Positions 21,224 through 31,265 of a stretch of 64,000 bases of DNA are shown piece after piece. The DNA comes from Manihot esculenta (Eukaryota; Streptophyta; Magnoliopsida; Malpighiales; Euphorbiaceae), in NCBI RefSeq assembly GCF_001659605.2, contig NC_035170.2, positions 3,844,001 to 3,908,000 of the forward strand, in the 5' to 3' direction. The notes under the pieces are model-generated. The model had not been told where the DNA came from and did no database searches. It saw nothing but the letters and a program-made list of their open reading frames with translations. The stretch's first letter is position 1. Each line of letters begins with the position of its first letter. Both the position numbers and the translations under genes were made by a program.

Positions 21224-22932
21224 ACATATTTAAACTTATTAACTCAATAAATTTATATTTATATTTAGCAGATTTATTAAAAGATGAAAACTTTCTTTTT
21301 CACATTTATAAATACTTTTATATTTTTAAATATTATATATTTTAATGAAAAAAATATTTTAACTTATTAAATACTACAATAAGTTTTCAAAGTACCAAAC
21401 GATTTTTTTATTTGTAATATAATAAAAATTCGTTGATAAATGGATTATGATCCATCATTAAAAAATTAATAAATTAAGAAAAAAATTTACAATGGTTATT
21501 AAAAAATTAATAAATTGTGAAAAAAATTTATTAATAAATATGAAATTTATTAATAAATTGCCAACAAAGATCAATTCGTTAATAATTTTACTGATAATTT
21601 AAATAATGCAAAAAATAATTATTATTTAAATTAAATAATAAATTTATTGTTAATATTACTTTTTATTAATTCAGTAGAATTTAAAATTATATTATTATTG
21701 TAATTATATTTAATAAGTTTTCAATTTTTGTCAAATATTTATTAGAAATGTAAATATATTTGAAAAAAAAGTGTAAATGATAAAGTAAAGTAAGAAAAGT
21801 AGAAATAAGAGAAAAGTAAATTATATGAAATAAGAAAAAATAATAAAATAGAAAGAAAAGGAGAAAAAAAATAATAGAAAATAAAATTTATAGAAAAGAA
21901 GAAAGGATGAGAGAAGAGATAAATAAGAGAAAATATAATAAATACTTAAATAAGAAAATAAATAAAGAGAAAATAATAGAGAAAATAAAATGATAAAAAT
22001 TATAAAAAGATGCAGAAAATGAGATGAAACAGAAGAAAAGAAAATGGAGAAAATAATAAAAAAGAAAATTATAGAGAAATTGAAGAAAAGAAGAGAAAAG
22101 AATAGTAGAAAAAATAAAAATAATAAAAAAATTATAAGATAAAAAATTTAAATAAAAAATAAATAAAATGAACAAATAAAAAAAAAGAAAATAAAGTTCT
22201 ATTTATAACGATGAATAAATTATTAATAAATTTAGTATTAGATTTAGAATTTGATATTAAATTTAAAAAAAAAAAATGATTTTTAGACTTGGCCACAGTT
22301 TACCCACTTTAGTTTTACCTGGTGTTGCGGTTGCCCTTGGTCTTCCAACACCAATAATGACTTTATCTAGAGAAGCCCACTAATAAAACAAAGCAAGTCT
22401 TTATGGGAACAAAATCTCTAAATAAAATTCCCAAATTGCATGAACAAAGGCTTGCACTTTTAATATTTACAAATATTTTAGGGCTTTATAAAATTCAAAT
22501 AGTCCTATATATAATTTTAAATTACTGAATTATATTATTTTATAAAAAATGAAAAATTGAAATATTAAAGTTCAAATCTTTCAAAATTTAATTAAATATT
22601 AAATTCCTGAAATTTGCTAAAAAGATATTATTTGTTTTAAATTATGCTTAATATTAATTAGTGATTTTCTCTGGGGAGAGCATATATAAGTTTGAATTGA
22701 AAAATTAAATCAAACCGATTAATTTTGGTTTAATAGTTTGATTAATTGAAATATTCAATTCAGTTCGATTAATATTTTTCAGTTTATTTGATTTTCGATG
22801 TGATTCGGTTTAAATGTGTTAAATAACCGACAAACCGAATAATCGATTTTATACATATTTTTATTATGTGGAACACTAATTTTATTCATACTTTTAAATT
22901 TTATATGAATTTATATGAATTTTTTTAAATAT

Positions 22933-23420
22933 TGATGACCGCTGGATTTCTCCACCCCGGTCTGGGGCTAGGCCCACGATACCAGCCCATTATCTAGAGG
23001 CCCTCAAGCCTCACACATGCACCAGGTCCGATCCGCTCAGCTTTGAAACCGGACTCCAGTTAGTCTCTTCAACCAGGCCAGCCCAGCATTGTCAGCCCAA
23101 CGAACAGATCCTCTCTGGGTTAAGTCTTAATTCTACCTTTCGGTCCAGCTCAGGATCAGGAGGGAGGCCTATCCATCCGTCACAGGAGACCACCCGCATG
23201 CGCATCCGGAAAGAACCAGAGGCCGTTACGCATGGGGCAGCGATCTGATTTCCTCGTACGTCCATATCAACAAGACAGGGCCAATGACATACATTCTGTT
23301 ACACGTCACTAGCGGACAAAAGGAAACATATAAAATGAGAAATACAGTTCTCTAGGTCTAAGTTTTTCCAGTTTTAAAGAACCCATTGTAAAACCCTATT
23401 TTCTGGATCTCAGACCATCA
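22933..23420. mobile_element. Solo LTR of the Tat-lineage family (488 bp)
   Basis: The LTR spans TGATGACCGCTGG to CAGACCATCA and is flanked by AATAT on both sides (22928-22932, 23421-23425). Copy A has the uninterrupted site near 11670. It is related to the 3' LTR at 9782-10276. A solo LTR with perfect TSD indicates insertion followed by LTR-LTR recombination. Confidence 0.9.
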
Positions 23421-24943
23421 AATATTATCATTATGTATTCAGATAATATTTATTAATAAATTTATATAAAATATTTATTAAATTATTCTATTGAAATTAG
23501 AAGTAAAAAATTTAAAAAAACTTACATATTTCAGTTTGAAATAACTAAATCGAACCAATTTTTATAAGTTTGATTCAATTTGATTATATTTTTATAATTA
23601 ATTTTTTCGATTTTTAATATTTTTACAATTTGATTTTCAGTTTTTTCAGTTTAACAACCTAAGAATTAAATAGTAATCCTTCCTTTTTATTATTTTATGA
23701 CTAGTATGGTGGTGGTTGAATCTTTAATGGAAGAATCTCATTACATATGGGAAAGAAAAAAAATTAAAGTGTATCAAGAAAGTTCATGCATAAAAACTAC
23801 AATGTTGTTAATAAAATTTTAAAATATAAAAAATACTTTTCTTTTCAAAAAAAAATTAAATAACTTAATTTTTTATTTAATTAGAGAAAATATTTTTTAT
23901 TAATTAATTTTTTTTAAGTATATCAAACGTTATAAATGTGAAAAATATTTTAAAAGATATTAAATAATTCTTATATAATAGTTTTCTATTTTTCAAGAAA
24001 AGCAAGAATTAAAAATTTTATTTCATTTTGTTTAATAGAGAGGACTTGAAGTAAACTACAAAGAAAATTATTGAGTTTCTAGATAAGATCAGAAATTAAC
24101 CACATCAATATTTTCTTGGTCTATGATCTCCATTAATAGAGACCTAGACTACTACTTTGTCATGATACTAATCATTTTTGGAGTTTTCTTTTTATTTTTG
24201 CTTGTGCGAAATTGGAAAAATTTAAGAAGAATTACCATAGTTTTTTTTTTTTTGTTCATCTTAATGGAGACATTAAGATTAATAAAATGGATAAAAGTAT
24301 TTGGTCTTACATGTATAGACCAAGAAAATATTGATATGGTTAAATTTCTGGTCTTATCTAGAAACTCAATTATTTTTATCTACAAAAATGTAAGCCTTTG
24401 TTTATGCAATTTGACAAATATTGTTTGACTCATACATCCATTATAACTAAAGGAAGAGTCTAAAAAGCAATTCTCAATCTTTAGTGTTTGATTTTGAAAA
24501 GAAATTATACAATTTTTTTTAAGTATCACGTTACTCATAATACGTATTATTTTTAATTGATAAAATTAAAATATTTAGTTATATGAGTCGTAAAAAATCT
24601 TACTCGAAAAAACCCTTGTTCTTTTTAGAATGAGTAAATTGAACCATTACCATACAAGGAAAATCCATTTTTGAGTGGGGAATGGGGGCATGGAGTCCTA
24701 ACAGACCTTTCACTGCCTGCAATTTCCTGGAAAGTTTCTCGTTACATCACAAGCCTAGAATCCTTTGCTCATTGCATGATTACATCTTAGTAGACATATT
24801 GGCTTTTGGTTTTATTTTTCATCATTATGATTACATCAGAAATAAAACTGAAAAAGCCGAAAAAAAAAAAAAAGTCTATTGGCTTTTGGTTTTATTTTTC
24901 ATCATTGTGATTACATCAGAGACTGATAGCACCCAGCAGAGTC

Positions 24944-25010
24944 AGTCAACGCGGACCAGTTAGTATCCACCTTCCCCAATAGCAACAATGGCTCTTCTCT
25001 ATATAAACCT
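24944..25010 (+). promoter_or_regulatory. EXO70H copy B core promoter: TATA box and W-box-like site
   Basis: TATATAAA at 25000-25007 and AGTCAA (W-box core on the minus strand) at 24944-24949 match copy A in sequence and spacing to the ATG at 25077. Unlike copy A, the region just upstream carries two copies of a TTGGCTTTTGGTTTTATTTT block, starting at 24799 and 24879. Confidence 0.6.
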
Positions 25011-25076
25011 TTCTTCATCACAAATACTTAGCAAATCAAAGGGAAGGATTTGGATTAATTACCCTTTCAAGTCTCA

Positions 25077-26960
25077 ATGATTCTCTCAGAGTCTCCTAAG
25101 AGTAATCATAAAACTACAAGCATGGCAAGGAAAGGGCTGTCAACTCTCTTCTTTTCATCCTCAAAAACACTTTCTTCTTCTAATTCCTTTCCAAGCTCTT
25201 CTGTTCCTTCCTCTCCTGTTGTTCACAAGTTCACTGAATCTATGATGGAAGAGAACATTCAAATTGCAGAGTTAATCATCAAGAAATGGGACTCTGAATC
25301 ATCATCAGCTTCCCTATTCCACCAGAGAAAAGAAGCAAAGGAGTTCCTCAGATGTGTCAAAGATCTCCGCCGAGCCATGCACTTTCTGGTGTCTGAACAT
25401 TCAGCCTCTGATAAGCTTGTTCTTGCTCAAACCCTCATGCAAATTGCCATGAAAAGACTTGAAAAAGAATTGTATCAGATTCTGTCTGCAAATCGTGACC
25501 AACTTGATCCAGAGTCTGTTTCAGGTCTATCCTCAGATGGCTCTAGCAATTCTGAAGATGAAGATGAGGTTGAATTTGAAGAAGAGATTAAACTAGCTGG
25601 TGAATCAATCAGTAAGGTTGAGAGAGAAGCAACAAACGCCATGTCTGATCTCAAGTTAATAGCTGATTGCATGATAATTTGTGGCTATGGCAAAGAGTGT
25701 GTCAAAATATACAAGCTCATCAGGAAATCCATAGTAGATGAAGGACTCTATCTTCTTGGAGTTGAAAAGTTCAGACCTTCCCAAATTCAAAAAATGAACT
25801 GGGAAGCTCTTGAGCATCTGATCAAGAACTGGCTCAATGCAGTAAAGATTGCAGTCAAAACACTGTTTACTGGAGAAAAAGCTCTCTGTGATCAAGTTTT
25901 TTCTGCATCTCAGACTATCAGAGAATCATGCTTCACTGATATTACCAAGGAAGCTGCAATAAATCTGTTCAGATTTCCTGAACTTGTATCTAAGAGCAAG
26001 AAAACACCAGAAAGAATTACCCTGCTAACGGAACTCTATGAAGCTCTCTCCAATCTTTGGCCAGAGATTGAATTCACATTCAACTCTGAATCAACTTCAG
26101 CAGTTAAACTGCAAGCTTCTTCATCGCTGCAGCGACTTGGCGAATCAGTTCGTGCTATTCTATCTGACTTTGAATCAACAATTCAAAAGGACTCGTCAAA
26201 AACCACTGTTCCCGGCGGCGGCATTCACCCCCTGACTCGGACAGTGACTAATTACATATCTAAGCTTGCAGATTACGGTGGGGTTCTCTCTGAAATCTTC
26301 GCAGACTCTTCACCAGCATTGCCTGAATCGTACTTCGAGAGTCCCCACTCTGCTGACGGCTCAATCCCAGCAACCTCCGTCCTCCTGGCTCGGCTCATTC
26401 TAGTTCTTCTCTGCAAGCTTGACACTAAAGCAGAAGCTTACAGAGATGTGTCTTTGTCATATCTATTCCTCGCAAACAATCTTCAATTTATCATCGAAAA
26501 GGTCTGCAACACAAACCTGAAGCTCCTGCTAGGCGAGGATTGGATCGTCAAGCATGCGAAGAAGGTGAGACAATATGCAGCCAACTATGCAGCAATGGCT
26601 TGGAATAAGGTGTTGTCGTCTTTGCCAACTTCTCCAGAACTATCCCCAGAAGCAGCAAAGGAATGTTTTCGCAGGTTTAATGCAGCTTTTGAAGAAGCAT
26701 ATAAGAAACAGATATCATGGATTGTAGCAGATGGAAAGTTAAGGGATGCATTGAAGGTATACATAGCTAAAAAACTTGTACCAGCTTACAGAGAATTTTC
26801 TGAAAAGTGTGTAGTGATTTTGAGTGGAGAGAAGAATCTGGAATTGCTGGTGAGGTTTAGTACAGATGATCTGGGGAATTACCTGTCAGATTTGTTTCAT
26901 GGAGTTGCAATTTCAGACAGTTCCCCATCATCTTCATCGCGTGGATGTATAATCCGATGA
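25077..26960 (+). CDS. EXO70H1: Exocyst subunit EXO70 family protein, EXO70H clade (copy B, 627 aa)
   Basis: Intronless duplicate of the gene at 12967-14850, with the same layout: Ser-rich N-terminus, acidic spacer, C-terminal EXO70 helical domain. Reading the two side by side I find about ten nucleotide differences in the coding region, giving six replacements relative to copy A (G332E, A376T, N387T, I391T, T424H, S562Y) and three silent codons. All lie in the C-terminal half; residues 1-331 are identical. Both copies are open and share the same core promoter, so both may be expressed. Met16 (25122) is an alternative start. Confidence 0.93.
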   Translation: MILSESPKSNHKTTSMARKGLSTLFFSSSKTLSSSNSFPSSSVPSSPVVHKFTESMMEENIQIAELIIKKWDSESSSASLFHQRKEAKEFLRCVKDLRRAMHFLVSEHSASDKLVLAQTLMQIAMKRLEKELYQILSANRDQLDPESVSGLSSDGSSNSEDEDEVEFEEEIKLAGESISKVEREATNAMSDLKLIADCMIICGYGKECVKIYKLIRKSIVDEGLYLLGVEKFRPSQIQKMNWEALEHLIKNWLNAVKIAVKTLFTGEKALCDQVFSASQTIRESCFTDITKEAAINLFRFPELVSKSKKTPERITLLTELYEALSNLWPEIEFTFNSESTSAVKLQASSSLQRLGESVRAILSDFESTIQKDSSKTTVPGGGIHPLTRTVTNYISKLADYGGVLSEIFADSSPALPESYFESPHSADGSIPATSVLLARLILVLLCKLDTKAEAYRDVSLSYLFLANNLQFIIEKVCNTNLKLLLGEDWIVKHAKKVRQYAANYAAMAWNKVLSSLPTSPELSPEAAKECFRRFNAAFEEAYKKQISWIVADGKLRDALKVYIAKKLVPAYREFSEKCVVILSGEKNLELLVRFSTDDLGNYLSDLFHGVAISDSSPSSSSRGCIIR

Positions 26961-27438
26961 ACTGATAATTCTAATAAACGGTGAATTAGAATAAAATTTT
27001 AAAATTATTCGTTAATTTTTTTACTTATTATGTAAGATTTTTTTTTTCATAACGATTGGAGGGTATTATGAAATAATATTTTGTACAACACTATTAAACA
27101 TATTTCTGAACTTATAAGGCACTCGAGCGATGCTGCGTTGCAACTATGAAATTTTCGATAATTTTATTAATTAAAAAATTTATTGCAAAATTTTTAAAAT
27201 TAAAAATTTATATAATGTGAGCATTAAGAGATTGAAAAATTAAAATTAACAACCACAAACAGAATATTAAGATTAACTTATAGAATAAATAATTCAAGAT
27301 AGGATTTTTATTTTAAAATAAAAAAAATTATTAGTTAGAATTTCGATTTTAAAAAACACATAAAAATCCATTAATTAGTCTCTTAGTTAAATTTAGTCAT
27401 TAAATATTATAAAAAAGTCTAAAATATTTTTTAATAAA

Positions 27439-27568
27439 CACTATAAGAAACTGTTGATATAATAATAGAAATTACTAATGGATGTTTATTTCTAATGGAT
27501 GTTTGCGAATGAAATCAATAACAAATACCTTGTTCGTTAGTATCAATACTTGAAAGTTTTTGTTAGTG
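27439..27568. mobile_element. CACTA-type MITE, copy B (130 bp, internally deleted)
   Basis: Starts CACTATAAGAAACTG and ends TTTTTGTTAGTG, flanked by AAA on both sides. It is the counterpart of 15343-15636, with about 160 bp of interior missing between two ATGGATGTTT repeats. Confidence 0.65.
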
Positions 27569-27621
27569 AAATTTAAATCCCTAAAACAATACATCACTTC
27601 CCTCTCACTGCTCGTAATTTA

Positions 27622-27715
27622 TTTATTTATTTATTTTTTTTTGAAATGGGGTTGGAGGATTCGAACCTGAGATCTATCAGGTTTAACCGGATGCACTTAC
27701 CATCAGACTAAGCCT
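27622..27715 (-). mobile_element. Short tRNA-derived SINE-like insertion
   Basis: Absent from copy A. The minus strand has an A-box-like TGATGGTAAGTGC, then 25-30 bp later a B box (GGTTCGAATCC, 27659-27669), and ends in an A-rich tail (AAAAAAAAATAAATAAATAAAT). These are RNA polymerase III internal promoter elements. A full tRNA cloverleaf is not evident, so it is not called as a tRNA gene. Confidence 0.55.
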
Positions 27716-27742
27716 CTACATACATATATAGATATATATATA

Positions 27743-29232
27743 TGATAAGCGGTTGTCGAAGCCGTCAAAAATAAACCTATTAAACAATCAACAATAAACT
27801 TGTAGATAGTGGCAATAGGGTCGAACCACAGGGAATTGACACTAAAGGCTTTCCTAATAATGACCAAGATAAATAAATGACAAATAATTAAAAGAGGGGG
27901 GTTTGATTTGATGAATTAATACTAAATAGAAGAAAGCAATAATTTAAAGATGAGTAAATCAATAAGAGAAAAGCTTCTAGTTGAAGTATGGATCTTTTTC
28001 AGATTGTTTAGAATTGATCATTGATTCTTTAATACTCCTATTTATCTCAATAAATTAGTTTAGGATGTGGAAGACGCTTCTCACAATCCAAATTCCTCCT
28101 TAGTTCTAGTTTGATTAGGAAACGTTCGCTAATCAAACACTAATCAACAAGTTGCCAAGGAACGTCCTTGGGGCATTATAGCATCGAACAACTGTTGACT
28201 GCATTAAGACTTAGAGAAACCCAATTCTATCCTTGCCAACCGCGTGGTCAAGTTTAGATTATGCAATTTGATTAAATGTGTGTTAAATAATCTAAGCAAT
28301 TACGGACCTAAACTATTCAAACAATTGTTACTCAAGCAATTAAAAGCAATAGGCCTAAATTGATTCTAAAAGCAAAGCAACAATTATAGAAAGATCAAAT
28401 TGCATAAATATTGAAAATAAATAGAAGTTTAACAATGGAGATTTAAATCTCCCAATTCATCACAAATCTGAATTTTCCAACTTCAACTAGAAAAGAAAGT
28501 GTTTAGCCACTCATGGTGGACAAGATCACAAAAGAAAAGAAGAAAGAAGAGATTGCTGTGTTTCTGGAGAGTTTCTGAAGCTGAGAGATGATCAGAAGAT
28601 GATTTTCTGGTTTGGAAGTCCTCCTTTTATAGCTGAAGAATTCTCTCATCTAGGGTTTTGAAATCCCTTTTTGATTTGGTGTTGGACTCCTCTTTTGATG
28701 TTGAATTTAATTGCAATTGGATTTCCTTGGATGAGAAGCTCTTTCGTGGCTCTTGGATTTGTGTTGGAAGTGATTGGATTGGATTTGGACTTCTGAAAAT
28801 TCGGATTTCTGTTTGCTGTCCATTTTCCCGCTCTGCTGTAATTTTCTGCTGTCAAAGTGATTTGCCCGGCGATTTGACCAGTTTCTTGGGCAAATCACTG
28901 GGCAAATCGCTTCTCTGTGAGTCAGTCCTCTATGCCTCTGCGAGTGATTTGGCCAGTGATCCTCGATTGTCTTGGTCAAATCGCCTGCCCATGTCACTGC
29001 TGTCTGTTGCCTCTGGGTATCTGTTTTAGCTTGATCTGGGCAGTGATTGGAGCAGATTTTTGGGCAAATCACTGGGCAAATCATCCTTTTGCAAATTTTC
29101 TGCACTTTTTCTCCCATTTTCCAGATTCTTCCTTTTCTGTAAAAACAATATAAAAACTATAAATTAAGCTAGAAAATGTGTAAATAAGCAATAAAAGAGA
29201 TAATAAAAATGTGGCTAAATTGTGCTTGATCA
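27743..29232 (-). repeat. 3' LTR of Athila-like element B
   Basis: 1490 bp, TG...CA, apparently identical to 33846-35335. It carries clustered GGGCAAATCACT/AGTGATTTG(A/C)CC motifs at 28855-28990 and 29036-29085. ORFs of up to 136 codons here recur in the other LTR only because the DNA is identical. Confidence 0.93.
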
Positions 29233-29246
29233 AATACCCCCACACC
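29233..29246 (-). other. Polypurine tract (element B)
   Basis: The minus strand reads GGTGTGGGGGTATT directly before the 3' LTR, the plus-strand primer of reverse transcription. Confidence 0.8.
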
Positions 29247-29555
29247 TAGCTTTTTGCTTGTCCTCAAGCAACAAATAACTTAGCCAATCAAGCCCCCTTT
29301 TTCCTTAGAACCTAAACACCACTTAATCAGCCCCCCCTAGACTCCTAACCTGAATTATCACAGTATAGAGTACATGCACTAAGGTCATCCTATCCTTTCC
29401 TTGTTTCCTTTTACCTACCATGGTCAAGGGAAAGGTTTTTGATTCAATCATGCTTATTCTTTTATGTTAGGTTTAATGCAACCCCTAGGAGTGACTTGCC
29501 CCTTTCCTTCTCTATTTCTTTTTGTTTTTATTTTCAGCAGCACTTATTCTTATCC

Positions 29556-29808
29556 TTGCCTGAAAAAGTCACTAACCTTTTTACGCGATTGTGCACATGG
29601 GTGATACACCCCCGGTTACTCAGTTAGTCACTTGTTCAAGTGGCTATTAGCTCTGTTCATAGTCTAGACCATCGAAACTTATTTGCTTGAAAAAGTTACT
29701 GACCTTTTTACGCGATTGTGTACATGGGTGATACACCCCCGGTTACTCAGTCAGTCACTTGTCCAAGTGGCTTTTAGGCACAGTTCATAGTCTTAGACCA
29801 TTGGAACA
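29556..29808. repeat. Two-unit ~127-bp tandem repeat in element B 3' UTR
   Basis: The block beginning TTGCCTGAAAAAGTCACT (29556) recurs at 29683 with a few substitutions, including the shared TTTTTACGCGATTGTG and GGTGATACACCCCCGG segments. The surrounding 29247-30400 is untranslated retroelement sequence without a gene. Confidence 0.8.
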
Positions 29809-30400
29809 AGTTTGTGATTTGTGCTTTGTGCTGGTTTGTCATGATAGTTTGGGCAAATCAGCTCATAGGGAGTTACACTAGCTTTGTGTTTGCATGTATT
29901 TGTATTTTTATTTCCCTTGACCTTAGCACATTTAAGGATTCAATTCAAGAGAAAAACTCCCTAAGTGAAGGTAACATACTGTGAATGATTCAATTTAGGC
30001 TTAAAGGGGTGGCAAATCAATGGGGTCATGAGATAAGGGAACTCTTTTAACCTTGTTATCTATGTTGAGTAGAGCAAAAGCTAAGACAAAAATTCTGTGT
30101 GTGTGTGCAAAAAGTGAAAAAATTCTGGTGTGTGCAAAAAGGGGTAAGAATAATGCAAAAAGAAAAAAAAGAAACAAAAAGAAACAAGAAAAAAACAAGA
30201 AGAAATCAAAAAGAAATCAAAAGATGGTGTGATCAGTGAATAAATACTCTCCAGTACCCCCACACCTATCCCACATATTGTCCTCAATGTGTGAATAAAC
30301 ATATAGAAAAATGAAGGAGAAAAGGGAAAGATATTTCCTGGCCTGGGGGTGATTTGACCAGTGACTTGGGCAAGCACTGGGCAAATCACTGGGCAAATCG

Positions 30401-30601
30401 CTATCTGTCACGGTGCTGGGGCAGAAAATGGTCCACCAGCAGGTCCAACAAGTGCTCCATCCTGTGCATTCGATCCTCAATTCGACTGAGACGAGCCTCT
30501 ACTGTCTGGTTGGGGGCTTCGCCTTCAGGTGGCTGATGGGCATCCTGTTGGGGTCTGCTGGAAGTGTATTTGCTGGTTCTTGCCCTGTTTCCTGTTCTGT
30601 C
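30401..30601 (-). CDS. Short coiled-coil module near the 3' end of Athila-like element B
   Basis: A minus-strand open stretch of about 66 codons ending in a charged heptad-like helix (ARLSRIEDRMHRMEHLLDLL), then HFLPQHRDR and a TAG at 30403-30401. Element A keeps the same C-terminus (HFLPQHRDR, stop at 386-384) with conservative changes in the helix, suggesting protein-level conservation. No start codon is obvious; it may be reached by splicing or be the relic of a longer gag-like frame. Function unknown. Confidence 0.4.
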   Translation of the reverse strand, partial: DRTGNRARTSKYTSSRPQQDAHQPPEGEAPNQTVEARLSRIEDRMHRMEHLLDLLVDHFLPQHRDR

Positions 30602-30833
30602 TTATCTGCAGGGGCTGCTATAGTGGCTGGTGGAGGGACATTCGCGCCTCGTCATCACTGTCGGAGGGGATGGGTTTCGGCAGCCCTAATTTCTTCCACA
30701 TGAATGGCCCGCCGGTGGCCTTCATCTTGATTCTTACCATGGTGGACTTGAGCTCGCCGGTGGGTGAGTGGTGGTCGGAGAGGAGAAAGCTTGAAGAAGA
30801 AGAGATAAAAAAAACAGTAGATAGCGTAAAAAG

Positions 30834-30866
<33 letters not shown>

Positions 30867-31265
30867 AAAAGAAAAGACTACTTAAAGTGATTTGGGTATG
30901 TGAACTGCCCTGATCATTTAATGCTGGCCCTCTGGATTCTTGACAGGGTGATTTGACCAGTGATTTGGGTAAGCAGTGGGCAAATCACTTGGCCAGATCA
31001 CTCCTCCTTTGCAGTTGCTGGGCTGGTACTGTTCACGCCCTTTGCTGATGATGTGCTTGGTTTTGCGATGGGACCGGTGATCTGGTTACTTTATCTGGGC
31101 AACTGGGCAAATCACTGCCCTGATCACTTGTGATTATGGTACATTCAGTCGATTTGCCCGGCGATTTGGGCAAGCAGTGGGCAAATTACTGGGCAAATCA
31201 CTACATCTGGGCTGCCTCCCAGTAGCGCCCTGTTTTCTGTCTTGGGCTGGACTTCAGTGTCTTGC

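Larger units (their letters stand above)
21609..27742. repeat. Segmental duplication, copy B (left part; continues at 35336-35465)
   Basis: Direct repeat of 10286-15838. Copy-specific changes are a solo LTR (22933-23420), a ~65 bp AT-rich insertion near 23930-23995, a rewritten segment at 24425-24670, an 80-bp duplicated promoter block (24799-24920), an internally deleted CACTA MITE and a SINE-like insert. The right part is displaced by the Athila B insertion. 21609-24960 holds no credible gene; short ORFs at 24123-24963 lie in noncoding flank. Confidence 0.85.

Noticed and set aside
27640..27715. Possible tRNA gene (A and B boxes)
   Set aside because: No convincing cloverleaf or acceptor stem; the A-rich tail and absence from copy A fit a SINE-like insert better.
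28658..29153. Long ORFs in both strands of the Athila LTR (up to 136 codons), repeated at 34761-35256
   Set aside because: They recur only because the two LTRs are copies of the same DNA; element A's LTR does not keep the frames and no domain is recognisable.
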